This document shows, piece after piece, positions 51,022-59,692 of a stretch of DNA of 64,000 nucleotides (positions within the stretch are counted from its first letter, which is position 1; each line of letters begins with the position of its first letter). Origin of the DNA: Streptomyces coffeae (GTDB lineage Bacteria; Actinomycetota; Actinomycetes; Streptomycetales; Streptomycetaceae); NCBI RefSeq assembly GCF_016741875.1, contig NZ_JAERRF010000022.1, positions 62,001 to 126,000 on the forward strand, given 5' to 3'. Below the pieces are notes generated by a model. It searched no databases and was not told the DNA's origin. It saw nothing but the letters and a program-made list of their open reading frames with translations. Position numbers and translations under genes: made by a program.

Positions 51022-51312
51022 GTTCCACTCCTCCTTGGGGGCTTGCGACCGTCCTTGGATGCGCCGCCCGCAAGGACGATCGTGGAGCGCTGCCACGTAT
51101 GGCGCGAGATTTGTGAGCCATCTGAGCGAAGGCCGGATCACACCGTGTGGCGCAGCCGCCGACCGGCCCGGCACGGTCCGCCGCGCCGGGCCCGGGGGCG
51201 CGCGCCGGGTGTCCGCGGGGACGCCGGAAGGACGCCCGGAGCCGCCCATGACGCGTCGGCAGCCGTGGCCGCGCCGACCGTCAACGGCGCGTCCGGGTAC
51301 GGAAGATGGCGG
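51022..51312. promoter_or_regulatory. Leader/promoter region of the pigment operon
   Basis: About 290 bases without a gene upstream of the pigment operon. An imperfect inverted repeat (51046-51057 with 51071-51082, 12 bases, one mismatch, 13-base spacer) lies 25-61 bases before the start codon. No WhiG-type promoter (TAAA-N15-GCCGATAA) was found. Confidence 0.5.
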
Positions 51313-51981
51313 TCAGCCCGCCGCTTCGTGCTCGGCGTCGTCCCGCGTCCGTACCCGGCGCCAGACGGCCGGGACGACGCTGATGACGAACGTCAGCAGC
51401 ACCGCCGCGGCCACGCCCTGCCACGGCTCCGCGAACAGCGAGCCGCCCAGGATGCCGATCAGCTGATACGTGGCGGCCCAGGCCAGCGCCGCGGGCCCGG
51501 CGCCCCGCGCGAACTTCCGCAGCGGCATCCCCGACAGCAGACAGGCCAGCATCACCGGGATCCGGCCCGCCGGGATCAGCCGGGACAGCACCAGCACCGC
51601 CACCCCGTGCTGGTCCAGCCTCGCTTCCGCCTGGGCGATCCGCTCCGGGGCCGCGTGGTCATGGATCCGGGTGAGCCAGCTTGAGCCGCTCAGCGAGCGC
51701 ACCCCGCCCCGCCCCAGCCAGTACAGACACAGGTCTCCGACGAAGGCCGCGAACGCCGCCACCAGGAAGACGAACAGCAGTGAGAACGGCGTGCTCTGGT
51801 GCACGGCCACCACCGCCGCCGAACTCACCACCGCCCCGGTCGGCACCACCGGCACCAGCGCGCCGAACACCACCAGCAGGAACAGCGAGGGATAGCCCAC
51901 CGCCTGCTGGGTCGACTCCGGCGGCACACTGCGCGCCAGCTCGCCCACCTCGTCCAGCATGCGATGGATCACCGGGATCAC
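51313..51981 (-). CDS. DedA family membrane protein
   Basis: 222 residues with about five hydrophobic helices (LFLLVVFGALVPVVPTGAVV, LLFVFLVAAFAAFVGDLCLY, AVLLTFVISVVPAVW). The DedA/SNARE-associated motif region WLGRGG...RFIPAGR-type is seen as VLVLSRLIPAGRIPVMLACL. DedA proteins are thought to be lipid scramblases or transporters in envelope maintenance. The GTG at 51981 overlaps the stop of the upstream hydrolase gene (GTGA); ATG further in would trim the first helix. It faces away from the pigment operon, ending near its upstream side. Confidence 0.88.
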   Translation of the reverse strand: MIPVIHRMLDEVGELARSVPPESTQQAVGYPSLFLLVVFGALVPVVPTGAVVSSAAVVAVHQSTPFSLLFVFLVAAFAAFVGDLCLYWLGRGGVRSLSGSSWLTRIHDHAAPERIAQAEARLDQHGVAVLVLSRLIPAGRIPVMLACLLSGMPLRKFARGAGPAALAWAATYQLIGILGGSLFAEPWQGVAAAVLLTFVISVVPAVWRRVRTRDDAEHEAAG

Positions 51982-52760
51982 CTGGCGGGCTCCAGCCGGA
52001 CGCACTCCCCGTGCCCCAGCCGGTGCACCGCCGCTCCGGGGGCCAGCCGCCCGGCGTGCCGTACGAAGTCGTCACCCGGCGCGTGGAACTCGTGCGGCCG
52101 GACCGCGTCCATACCGATCGGCCAGTAGGTGCCGTAGTGCACCGGCACCGCGCTGCGCGCCCCCAGCCGGGCGAGCGCCTGGGCCGCGCGGTGCGCGTCG
52201 AGATGGCCGTGGCCGAGGTAGGGGCCCCAGCCGCCCACCGGCAGCAGTGCCACCTCGCACGGGCCCACTGCCTCGGCCATCCGGTCGAACAGCCCGGTGT
52301 CGCCCGCGAAGTACGTCGTGGCCTCGCCGCGCAGGACGTAGCCGAGGGCGGGCACCCGGCTCCGCCCGTACGGCAGCCGCCGTCCGTCGTGGGCGGCGGG
52401 TACGGCCCGGATCCGGACCTCGCCGACCGCGCACTCCTCGCCCGGCCGCATCTCGGTGACCCGCAGCTTCCGCGCCGCGACCACCCGCCGCAGCCCCGGC
52501 ACCGCCCGCCCGGCGCCGTACGGAACCACCAGCCGGGTGCCGGGCCGCAGCCGGGCCAGTGAGCCGAGGTGCAGATGGTCGGCGTGCAGATGCGACACCA
52601 GCGCCACATCGGCGACCGCGGCGTCCGGCGGCGGCACGGGGCCGCGGCGGCGCCGCAGATGGGCCAGCCGCCGTACGAAGAGGGGATCGGTGAGCACCCG
52701 GACGCCCGAGTCCCGCACGGTCGCGGTGGCATGCCCCCACCAGGTGATCTCGACCGACAC
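51978..52760 (-). CDS. MBL-fold metal-dependent hydrolase (UlaG-like)
   Basis: 260 residues. Metallo-beta-lactamase motif SHLHADHLHLG plus YFAGDTGLFD and VPVHYGTYWP (late His). The N-terminus EITWWGHATATVRDSGVRVL is typical of UlaG-like hydrolases. Substrate unknown. Its stop is embedded in the DedA GTG start, so the two are co-translated. It belongs to a different branch from the MBL protein at 37 kb. Confidence 0.9.
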   Translation of the reverse strand: MSVEITWWGHATATVRDSGVRVLTDPLFVRRLAHLRRRRGPVPPPDAAVADVALVSHLHADHLHLGSLARLRPGTRLVVPYGAGRAVPGLRRVVAARKLRVTEMRPGEECAVGEVRIRAVPAAHDGRRLPYGRSRVPALGYVLRGEATTYFAGDTGLFDRMAEAVGPCEVALLPVGGWGPYLGHGHLDAHRAAQALARLGARSAVPVHYGTYWPIGMDAVRPHEFHAPGDDFVRHAGRLAPGAAVHRLGHGECVRLEPAR

Positions 52761-52821
52761 GCCACTCCTCCCGTCGCCGCTGGACGTCCTTCGATCCTCT
52801 CACCCCGCCGGGCCGCCGACG

Positions 52822-53301
52822 TCAGACGAGGACCAGGACCAGCTCGTCGATCTCCCTGCCGCGCGCGGACGCGTACCCCCGCTCCTCCCTGGCCACCGTG
52901 AACCCGCACTTCTCCAGCACGCGCAGCGACCCCGTGTTGTCCTTGGCGATACGGGCGTACAGCGGGCGGTCCGGGACCAGTTCCAGGAACGCGGTCAGCG
53001 CCCGGGTGGCCACCCCCTTGCCCCAGTGCTCCCGTCCGATCCAGTAGCCCACCGACGGTTCGCCGAACTGCTCGAAGCTCATGACGTTCCCGGCGACCCG
53101 TCCGCCGTACAGCACCGTCCGGTTGACCACCGCGTCGTCCCCGAGGATGCGCTCCCACTGGGCGTCGAACGCCTCCCGGTCGCCCGGGTCCTCGACGGTG
53201 AAGGCCGCCATCCGGACCGCCTCCGCGTCCCGGTGGTGGTCGAAGAAGACGGGAAGGTCGTCCGGTCGCACCTCACGCAACTGCACTCTCGGTCCGGTCA
53301 T
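52822..53301 (-). CDS. GNAT family N-acetyltransferase
   Basis: 159 residues, RimJ/RimL-like: VQLREVRPDDLPVFFDHHRD at the start, acetyl-CoA loop GREHWGKGVATRALTAFLEL, and LYARIAKDNTGSLRVLEKCG. Substrate unknown. It begins 74 bases from the divergent dipeptidase start and precedes the MBL-DedA pair on the same strand by about 60 bases. Confidence 0.9.
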   Translation of the reverse strand: MTGPRVQLREVRPDDLPVFFDHHRDAEAVRMAAFTVEDPGDREAFDAQWERILGDDAVVNRTVLYGGRVAGNVMSFEQFGEPSVGYWIGREHWGKGVATRALTAFLELVPDRPLYARIAKDNTGSLRVLEKCGFTVAREERGYASARGREIDELVLVLV

Positions 53302-53375
53302 GGCGCCCAGTGTGCACCGTGGTCCCGCGGCCCGGGGCGGAAATCCCGTGCACCGGCACCCCGCCCTGCGCCACC

Positions 53376-54413
53376 ATGACCGCCGTGACCGTGACCCATG
53401 AACTCCACCGCCGCGCCGTCGTGGCCGATGCCCACAACGACCTGCTGATCGCCGTGACCGCCCGGCCGCCCCGCCGCTGGGCCGGATTCTTCCGGGATCG
53501 CTGGCTGCCGCAGCTGCGCGACGGCGGGGTCGACCTCCAGGTGCTGCCGGTCTTCATCGACGACCGGTTCCGCCCCGAGGGCGCGCTGCGCGAGACGCTG
53601 CGGATGATCGAGTGCGCCCACACCCTGGCCGAGGGCAACGCCGACGAGGTGGCGCTGTGCCTGGACGGCGACGACATCGACGCCGCGCTCGCAAGCGGCC
53701 GGATCGCGCTGGTGCTGGCCCTGGAGAGCATGCCCGGCCTGGACGCCGGCGTGGAACTGATCCCGACCCTGCACCGGCTCGGGGTGCGGATCGCCTCCCT
53801 CGCCCACTGGGGCCGTACCGTGGCCGACGGCAGCGGCGAGGACGCCACTGGCAGCCGGCTCACCGAGGCCGGGGTGGAGGCGCTGCGGGTGATGGAGCGT
53901 CTTGGCATCCTCTTCGACGTCTCGCACCTCGGCGCCTCCGGCGTGGCCCATGTGCTGGAGCTGGCCACCCGGCCGGTCATGGCCACGCACTCCTCCGCCC
54001 GCGCGCTCCTGGACCACCACCGCAACCTCACCGACGAGCAGCTGCGCGGTATCGCCGCGACCGGCGGCACGGTGTGCGTCAACGTCCTCGGCGAGTTCGT
54101 GGCCGCCGAGCAGACCGACCGCACGGTGGACCGGGTGGCCGAGCACATCGCGTACATCGCGGACGTCGTCGGCCTCGACCATGTGGGCCTGGGGCCGGAC
54201 TTCATCCAGGAGATCGCCGACGACACCATGCCGCCGTGCTGCGAGGACCGCGCCTACGCCGAGCTGCTGGTGCCCGGCCTGGAGGGGCCCCGTGGCCTGC
54301 CGCTGGTGACCGAAGCGCTGCTGAAGCGTGGGTTCCCGGAGACGGCGGTCGCGAAGGTGCTCGGCGGAAACGTCCTGGAGCTGTTCCGCAAGGAGCTGGG
54401 CCGCCCCGCCTGA
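53376..54413 (+). CDS. M19 family membrane-dipeptidase-like dipeptidase
   Basis: 345 residues of a zinc dipeptidase TIM barrel (renal dipeptidase family, hydrolysing dipeptides, often with a D-residue). Ligand motifs are DAHNDLL (HxD), LALESMPGL (bridging Glu), DVSHLGASG and MATHSSARAL (His), and GLGPDF (Asp). No signal peptide is seen. It could serve with the D-aminopeptidase operon at 14 kb in D-peptide use, but they are 40 kb apart. A short hairpin (54454-54471) follows. Confidence 0.93.
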   Translation: MTAVTVTHELHRRAVVADAHNDLLIAVTARPPRRWAGFFRDRWLPQLRDGGVDLQVLPVFIDDRFRPEGALRETLRMIECAHTLAEGNADEVALCLDGDDIDAALASGRIALVLALESMPGLDAGVELIPTLHRLGVRIASLAHWGRTVADGSGEDATGSRLTEAGVEALRVMERLGILFDVSHLGASGVAHVLELATRPVMATHSSARALLDHHRNLTDEQLRGIAATGGTVCVNVLGEFVAAEQTDRTVDRVAEHIAYIADVVGLDHVGLGPDFIQEIADDTMPPCCEDRAYAELLVPGLEGPRGLPLVTEALLKRGFPETAVAKVLGGNVLELFRKELGRPA

Positions 54414-54453
54414 CCTGGCCCGCGTCCACCGGGGCGGACGGCTCATGGCGCCG

Positions 54454-54471
54454 GGCTCTTCAGGAAGAGCC
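54454..54471. terminator. Weak hairpin after the dipeptidase gene
   Basis: Seven-base arms GGCTCTT and AAGAGCC with a 4-base loop, about 40 bases after the dipeptidase stop. Possible terminator; short and without a T-run. Confidence 0.4.
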
Positions 54472-54608
54472 GACCCGGACACATGTCCCGCCGATCGACG
54501 GGAAGAAGGCGAGGGAAGCCACCCGGTGGCTCCCCCGCACCCCGGGGGACCCCGCCTCCGCACCGCACCCGGAGGCGGACGGAACCGGAGTTGGGAGGTA
54601 GGAAAGCC

Positions 54609-55034
54609 ATGTCGGCTGCTCATGAGTTGACCGAGGCCGTCACCACCGTCAGTGCCGATCTGACGACCGGCCCCGACGCCGCCGTCCGGGCACGGCGCGT
54701 GGCCCGCGGTTTCCTCGGAAAAGCCGCCCTGAGCGGGGCGTCCGAGATGTGTGACGCCGTGGAACTGGTGGTGTCCGAGCTGGTGACCAATGTGGTCCGG
54801 CACACCGACGACCGGGTGTGCCGCGTGGAGCTCACGGACGTCGGGGACGGCCTGGAGATCGCGGTCACCGACAGCGACCCCCGCCCTCCCCGATGGCGTT
54901 CCCCCGACCTCTCCGGCGGCGGTGGCTTCGGCTGGCCCCTGGTCCACCGCCTGGCCGACTCGGTCCGCGTCTCCAGCCGCCCCACCGGCAAAACGGTGCA
55001 CGCCCGGCTGACCTCGCGCCTCATGCCCGCCTAG
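54609..55034 (+). CDS. RsbW-like ATP-binding anti-sigma/serine kinase
   Basis: 141 residues of a single HATPase_c domain. N-box VELVVSELVTNVVRH, G1 box VTDSDPRPP and G2 region GGGGFGWPLVHRLAD are present, and no receptor domain. In Streptomyces dozens of such proteins act as anti-sigma factors or kinases of STAS antagonists. The ATG at 54609 follows GGGAGGTAGGAAAG. It resembles the C-terminal domain of the two SpoIIE phosphatases here, but no antagonist gene adjoins. Confidence 0.9.
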   Translation: MSAAHELTEAVTTVSADLTTGPDAAVRARRVARGFLGKAALSGASEMCDAVELVVSELVTNVVRHTDDRVCRVELTDVGDGLEIAVTDSDPRPPRWRSPDLSGGGGFGWPLVHRLADSVRVSSRPTGKTVHARLTSRLMPA

Positions 55035-55072
55035 CCGGCCAGACGCCGTACCGGTCCATCCGCCGGCGGAGT

Positions 55073-55879
55073 TCAGCCGGTGGGCTTGCCCTCCACGAAC
55101 AGGCTCTGCACACTCCGGCCGATCGGGCCCGCCGCGTCGTGGAGGGTGCCGTCGGCCACGCCGATGCCGTCGGGGGCGACGCTGGTCCGGGCGTCGAGGC
55201 AGACCCATTCGCCTGCCGGGTGACGGTGCAGATGGACCGTCAGGTCGGCGTTGACGAAGATGTGGGACGCGAAGTCCAGAACGTTGCTGACGCCGTTGAT
55301 GGAGTCCGCGGCGGTGAGGACGCGGTCCAGGGGCGTGATCTTCTCGCCCGTGACGAGCGGGACCCGCATCCGCATCCAGCAGGTCGCCGGTCCCGGGTTG
55401 AGATAGGACCCTTCGGTGAAGCGGAACTCCATGGCTGTGTGGTAGCCGGTCTCCCAGGGGACGGGGAAGAAGGGCTCGGAACGGGCGGTGTCGGGCCCGG
55501 CGAGGGTGAGCGGGGCGGCGACCTCGGGGGCGGTTCCGGGGGCGGTGCGGATGCGCAGGGCGCGGGCGCGCATCACCGCGTCGGCGCCGTCGGGGGTGAG
55601 GGAGACCTCGACCAGTTCCAGGCTGCGGCCTTCCTTGAGGACGCGGGTGGTCACGGTCAGCGGGCGCAGCGGGACCGGGCGGAGGATCTCGAAGGTGATA
55701 CGGGTGAGGCGCATGTCCTCACGGGAGCCGGGGCGGAGCTGGACCGCGCGGCCCAGGAGGGCCGCGGGCGGGCCGGCGTGCTGGCTGTCGGGGTTCCAGG
55801 GGCCCCGGGTGAGGGGCGTGGGGACAAAGCGCTCCTCGGCGACCTGTTCGAAGAACGCCTCGGCGTCGCTGGCAGGCAT
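55073..55879 (-). CDS. Acyl-CoA thioesterase-like (double hotdog) protein
   Basis: 268 residues. Two hotdog-like halves: WNPDSQHAGPPAALLGRAVQ and RLTRITFEILRPVPLRPLTV in the first, LDFASHIFVNADLTVHLHRH and SVQSLFVEGKP in the second. The family hydrolyses acyl-CoA thioesters of unknown chain. ATG 55879 is used; an in-frame GTG at 55918 adds 13 residues. A TetR-like palindrome, TACCG-AC-CGGTA, lies just upstream of the GTG, so an acyl-CoA-responsive repressor might control it. Confidence 0.85.
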   Translation of the reverse strand: MPASDAEAFFEQVAEERFVPTPLTRGPWNPDSQHAGPPAALLGRAVQLRPGSREDMRLTRITFEILRPVPLRPLTVTTRVLKEGRSLELVEVSLTPDGADAVMRARALRIRTAPGTAPEVAAPLTLAGPDTARSEPFFPVPWETGYHTAMEFRFTEGSYLNPGPATCWMRMRVPLVTGEKITPLDRVLTAADSINGVSNVLDFASHIFVNADLTVHLHRHPAGEWVCLDARTSVAPDGIGVADGTLHDAAGPIGRSVQSLFVEGKPTG

Positions 55880-55922
55880 GGCCACGGTTTCGGCTCCCGT
55901 CTCACCGGTGGAAACCACACGT

Positions 55923-55934
55923 TACCGACCGGTA
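55923..55934. promoter_or_regulatory. Short TetR-type operator candidate
   Basis: TACCGACCGGTA: five-base arms around two bases, close to the 5' end of the thioesterase gene. Similar short palindromes serve TetR repressors; the short length makes this tentative. Confidence 0.35.
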
Positions 55935-55963
55935 GTTTCCCTGTCACCCCTGATCGCGGTGAT

Positions 55964-55992
55964 GGCCCGGGGCGCAACGAGCGCCCCGGGCC
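55964..55992. terminator. Hairpin downstream of the collagenase gene
   Basis: Perfect 12-base arms (55964-55975 and 55981-55992, GGCCCGGGGCGC and its complement), 5-base loop, about 30 bases past the collagenase stop on the minus strand. Likely its terminator. Confidence 0.75.
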
Positions 55993-56022
55993 GTGCCGTT
56001 CCGCGGTGGTCAGGGGAATCCC

Positions 56023-58392
56023 TTAAGCGCGCAGCGGCCCCTCACAGGTGTAGGCCGCGGTGCCCGCCTTGCCGTTGGACCAGGGCTCCACCGCTCCGAA
56101 GGAGCAGTTCATGTCCTTGAAGTTGTTCCCGCCGCTCAGGCTGCGCTCCAGGATGAAGTAGTCCACGGTCTCGGACATCTCCTGGAACACCTTGTCGGGG
56201 TTGTTGGGGTCGGTCAGGTTCGCGGTGATCCGGCCGGTGCACACGAACCGCGGCCTGTCGGCCCGGCCCTTGGGGCCCTTGCCCAGACTCTTCTTGCACT
56301 GCGGAGTGTTTTCCGTGGCGGAGGCGAAGGCCTTCTGGACCTCCTCCGCGGTGGCGAATTTCAGGGACCCGACGGGCTCGTACGTGGTGTTCGGCACGAA
56401 CAGGTCGTCCACCTTCGCGATCTGCTCGTCCAGGAAGGTGTTGTACGCCTGCTGGAGCCCGGCGTCCGAGCCCATGCGGTTGCGCCAGTTGTCGAAGCCC
56501 TGCGGGTTGTCGGCGCGCAGATAGCCGTACATCTCGCGCAGCAGTGAGGGACGGTCCCGCCACAGGAACTCGAAGAACGTCCCCGCGTAGTTGTAGAAGC
56601 GGAAGCCGTCGCCCGCGTATGTGGCGTGCAGCAGCTGGCTGACGGACATCCGGGGGCCGCCGTTCGCGGTGTCGTTGATGATGCCGCGCACCAGGGACTT
56701 GCGGACCAGAATCCCGTCGTCACGGGTGCCGCCGTCGAAGAACTCGCCGGTGCCCTCGTCCATGGCGGTGGTGCGGTCACCCTCGTACCAGGGGCCCTCC
56801 CCGAAGTAACCGGGCACGGCGAAGCGGCCGTTGAGGTAGTGGGTGTACTCGTGCCGGAAGAGCTCCTCGAGGGTGAGGGTGGAGTCCTCGGGGACCCGGC
56901 GCTGATAGGTGTAGAAGGTGGCGCCGCGCTCGATGTACATGCCGCCGTTGTTCGTGTCCAGGCCGGTGAGGATGGGCTGGTAGTTCTCGTAGTCGGCGCG
57001 GGAGGCGTACAGCACGGTGGTGAGCGTGGTGTTGGTGTCGTCCTTCAGCGGCTCCTCGGTGCCGAGCACCCGGTGGAACTGCGTCTTTACCTGCTTGCTC
57101 GCGTAGTAGAGCTGGTCGACGGTGGCTTCGTCGAGGGCGGTGCGGACCTTGATGCCGTTTTTGTCGTAGACGTAGGTGTTCGGGAAGAGCCGCTTCTCGA
57201 TGTCCTCCTTGCACACGTGGTACGGGGCGCACGCCTTGTAGAAGTTGAGCCAGCCGACGATCTTCGCCCAGGGCGGGCTGCCGTCGCCGAAGTTCTGCTT
57301 CGCGGTGTCCAGCAGCGGACCGAGGTCGGCCACGATCCCCGTCTTCAGGGCGTCGATCTGGCCGAAGCGGCCGTACTCGAGCATCGCGTCCCGGGTCACC
57401 CAGGCGTTGTCGGTGTCCTTGAGGTGGACGTATCCGGAGAACGCCTTGAAGGCGTCGCGGTATCCGGCGTCGGCGGCCACCGCCTCATGGAAGGCGGTGT
57501 CCTTGTTGCCCGGGTAGACGCCCAGGTAGTTGACGGACAGGGCGGACAGGGCGGCGTTCCCCCAGGACCGGTCCTTGTTGGTGGTGGTGTGGTCCTTGTC
57601 CATGGTGGCCAGGACCTTGGGTATGAGCTTGAGTTGATGCTGCCGCAGACCGGGGGCGCTGCCCGCGGTCAGCGCCTCGCGCAGGGTGTCGGCGTTGGTC
57701 CGGGTGACGTCGAAGGTGCGGGCGGCGGTGCCGAACGCGTCGATGCCACGCACCATGGCGTCCACGGTCGCCGGCTCGGTGAGGTCGATCTCGTCGTGCG
57801 AGAAGTCGTGGTACACGGCGGCGTGGAGATAGGTGAACATCTCGTACAGATGGCTGCCGTTGGTGCCGTCGTGGGACGGGGCGAGCGAGGCGACACGCCG
57901 GGAGACCGCCTGGACGTGGGCGGGGGAGAGCACCCGGGCGAGCCGGGGGTCCCAGTTCCAGATGAGGCCGCGCAGACAGTCGTCCGCGGTCACCGCCGGA
58001 TCGGCGAGGAAGTCCGCCAAGCGCTCCGGGTCGAGACCGCTGACCGCGTCCAGAGTGCAGGGCACGGCGCCGTCGAGGGCTTTGACCTTGGAGTGGCGTA
58101 CGGCCTTCCCGGTGGCCTTGTCGCCGGGGATACGGGCGTGCGGGTTGCGTCCGGGGCCGTCGGTCGGTTTGGGCGCCCGGGCGATGCGCTCGACCCCGGT
58201 GCTCCGGTCGAGCGTGGAGCCGGGGTCGGCGGCGGGGCCGGACCGGAAAGAGGTGGCGGGGGTCGTGGGGTTGGTGGGGGAGTGAGTGGCGGCCGAGGCC
58301 GAGGCCGTGGCGCTCGGCGCGAGGGGCAGGGTCAGTACGGCCGCGGTGGCCGCCGCGAGCAGCGTCGCCCGCGGTGAAGGTCTGTGGATCAC
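56023..58392 (-). CDS. Secreted M9 family collagenase
   Basis: 789 residues. A signal peptide (RATLLAAATAAVLTLPLAPS) precedes a Pro/Thr/Ser-rich propeptide (about 35-100), the M9 activator domain (about 110-330) and the gluzincin catalytic domain, with zinc motif FRHEYTHYLNGRF (HExxH, about residue 512) and downstream Glu in MDEGTGEFFDGG. The C-terminal 90 residues contain a Cys set and may fold as a small beta domain. It degrades triple-helical collagen outside the cell. The GTG at 58392 follows GGGAGATCAG. Promoter and operator lie upstream; the divergent MurR/RpiR gene is the natural candidate regulator. Confidence 0.93.
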   Translation of the reverse strand: MIHRPSPRATLLAAATAAVLTLPLAPSATASASAATHSPTNPTTPATSFRSGPAADPGSTLDRSTGVERIARAPKPTDGPGRNPHARIPGDKATGKAVRHSKVKALDGAVPCTLDAVSGLDPERLADFLADPAVTADDCLRGLIWNWDPRLARVLSPAHVQAVSRRVASLAPSHDGTNGSHLYEMFTYLHAAVYHDFSHDEIDLTEPATVDAMVRGIDAFGTAARTFDVTRTNADTLREALTAGSAPGLRQHQLKLIPKVLATMDKDHTTTNKDRSWGNAALSALSVNYLGVYPGNKDTAFHEAVAADAGYRDAFKAFSGYVHLKDTDNAWVTRDAMLEYGRFGQIDALKTGIVADLGPLLDTAKQNFGDGSPPWAKIVGWLNFYKACAPYHVCKEDIEKRLFPNTYVYDKNGIKVRTALDEATVDQLYYASKQVKTQFHRVLGTEEPLKDDTNTTLTTVLYASRADYENYQPILTGLDTNNGGMYIERGATFYTYQRRVPEDSTLTLEELFRHEYTHYLNGRFAVPGYFGEGPWYEGDRTTAMDEGTGEFFDGGTRDDGILVRKSLVRGIINDTANGGPRMSVSQLLHATYAGDGFRFYNYAGTFFEFLWRDRPSLLREMYGYLRADNPQGFDNWRNRMGSDAGLQQAYNTFLDEQIAKVDDLFVPNTTYEPVGSLKFATAEEVQKAFASATENTPQCKKSLGKGPKGRADRPRFVCTGRITANLTDPNNPDKVFQEMSETVDYFILERSLSGGNNFKDMNCSFGAVEPWSNGKAGTAAYTCEGPLRA

Positions 58393-58448
58393 CTGATCTC
58401 CCGGATGAGTTGGGGGGTGGAAGCAGGTGGTTCTGTTGTGTGACCTGT

Positions 58449-58477
58449 AACATAGTAATATGAAATTGCACTGACAA
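58449..58477 (-). promoter_or_regulatory. Housekeeping-type promoter of the collagenase gene
   Basis: On the minus strand TTGTCA (58477-58472), 17 bases, TATGTT (58454-58449): near the -35/-10 consensus with ideal spacing. Transcription would start near 58442, giving a leader of about 50 bases before the GTG at 58392. Confidence 0.65.
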
Positions 58478-58488
58478 GGTGTCAGTGC
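58468..58488. promoter_or_regulatory. Perfect operator-like palindrome overlapping the -35 of the collagenase promoter
   Basis: Arms GCACTGACA (58468-58476) and TGTCAGTGC (58480-58488) with 3-base centre AGG. It covers the -35 hexamer of the collagenase promoter, in the 216-base gap shared with the divergent MurR/RpiR-type gene. Confidence 0.7.
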
Positions 58489-58608
58489 GACGTTGTTGAA
58501 CTCGGCCTCCGGGCCGCTCGCGGCCTCCCGCGCGTTATCCCACGTTTCCCGAGATGACCCGTTCCCCGCTATGTTGAGCGGGGGGATGGGACGAGAAGGA
58601 GCACACCG

Positions 58609-59553
58609 GTGCCATCTGGGCAGCAGGCACGCGCACAGGCGTCCGCGATCACGCCGGGAGGCCGGGCCCCCGAGGCCTCCGAGGCGCCCGAGGCGCTGGA
58701 GCAACCCCCCGCGGCCCAAGTCCGTGCCCTGTTCGGACGGCAGCGGCTGTCCCCGGCGCAGCGGCGCATCGTGCAGTACATCACCGACCACCTCACCGAG
58801 GCCGCCTTCCTGTCGATCACGGAACTGGCGGACCGGGTCGGGGTCAGTCAGCCCTCGGTGACCCGGTTCGCCACCTCCTTCGGCTTCAGCGGCTATCCCG
58901 CGCTGCGCGAGGCGTTGCAGCCCATCGCGCTGCGGGCGGTCGCCGGTTCACCGCGCACCCGGGAGGAGATCCGCCGCAATGAGCTCCAGGCGGCGGTGGA
59001 CACCGAGATCGCGAACCTGGAGAACCTGCGCCGGGTGTTCGTCGACACCGACCGGGTGCTGGAGATCGGCCGAGAGCTGGCTCGCTCGGTGCCGCTGACC
59101 ATCCTGGGGCTGCGGATCTCCGTCTCGCTGGCGGAGTACTTCGCCTACGCGGCCCGGCGGATCCACCCCGATGTGCGGCTGGTGTCCCGCGGCGGCAGCG
59201 TGGCCTACGACGCGCTGCTCCAGTCCCGCGAGGCGGGCGGCACCTGGGTGCTGGCCTTCGGGATGCCCCGGCACGCCAAGGAGACGCTGGCCGCGATGCG
59301 GGCGGCGCACCGCTCGGGGCTGCGGGTGGCGCTGATCACCGACCTCACCTACGGACCGCTGGTCGAGGAGGCCGATCTGGCGCTCACCGCGGGCACCGGC
59401 GGGCGTCTGGTCTTCGATTCGTACGCGGCGCCCATGGTGCTGTCCGCGGGCATCCTCCAGGCCATGGCCGATGCCGAGCCCGAGCGCACCCAGTTCCGGC
59501 TGGAGAAGTACGAACAGGCCGCCGAGCAGCACGACTTCTTCCTCGAGCACTGA
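58609..59553 (+). CDS. MurR/RpiR family transcriptional regulator
   Basis: 314 residues. An Ala/Pro-rich N-terminus (about 1-35) precedes an RpiR-type helix-turn-helix (SITELADRVGVSQPSVTRFA, about 70-90) and a SIS sugar-phosphate-binding domain (about 160-300: SVPLTILGLRISVSLAEYFA, LVFDSYAAPMVLSAG). Members sense phosphosugars such as N-acetylmuramate-6-phosphate. It is divergent from the collagenase gene, with a perfect palindrome between them, and AT-rich palindromes lie 92-139 bases beyond its stop. The GTG start follows GAGAAGGAGC. Confidence 0.9.
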   Translation: MPSGQQARAQASAITPGGRAPEASEAPEALEQPPAAQVRALFGRQRLSPAQRRIVQYITDHLTEAAFLSITELADRVGVSQPSVTRFATSFGFSGYPALREALQPIALRAVAGSPRTREEIRRNELQAAVDTEIANLENLRRVFVDTDRVLEIGRELARSVPLTILGLRISVSLAEYFAYAARRIHPDVRLVSRGGSVAYDALLQSREAGGTWVLAFGMPRHAKETLAAMRAAHRSGLRVALITDLTYGPLVEEADLALTAGTGGRLVFDSYAAPMVLSAGILQAMADAEPERTQFRLEKYEQAAEQHDFFLEH

Positions 59554-59644
59554 GTCGCCGCGGCCCCGCCACTCCCGGGCCGGCATCGCGCACCCCACCC
59601 CATTCGTCCGGATTCCGGAACAGGGCGTCCGCATAACCTCACAT

Positions 59645-59662
59645 GCATGAAACTTTTCATGC
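59645..59662. promoter_or_regulatory. Perfect 18-base palindrome with TGAAA/TTTCA half-sites
   Basis: GCATGAAACTTTTCATGC: 8-base arms around CT. The TGAAA...TTTCA layout resembles operators of MurR/RpiR-type regulators, one of which is encoded 92 bases upstream. Confidence 0.5.
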
Positions 59663-59678
59663 CCTTGCTTACTTCGCG

Positions 59679-59692
59679 GTAAATATATTTAC
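59679..59692. promoter_or_regulatory. Perfect 14-base AT-rich palindrome
   Basis: GTAAATATATTTAC, all A or T but the ends, is striking in DNA of over 70% GC. It may be a regulator site or part of a promoter for the small gene at 59935; it lies 34 bases centre to centre from the TGAAA/TTTCA palindrome. Confidence 0.5.

Noticed and set aside
51022..51312. WhiG- or BldN-type promoter for the pigment operon
   Set aside because: I searched by eye for TAAA-N15-GCCGATAA and found no acceptable match.
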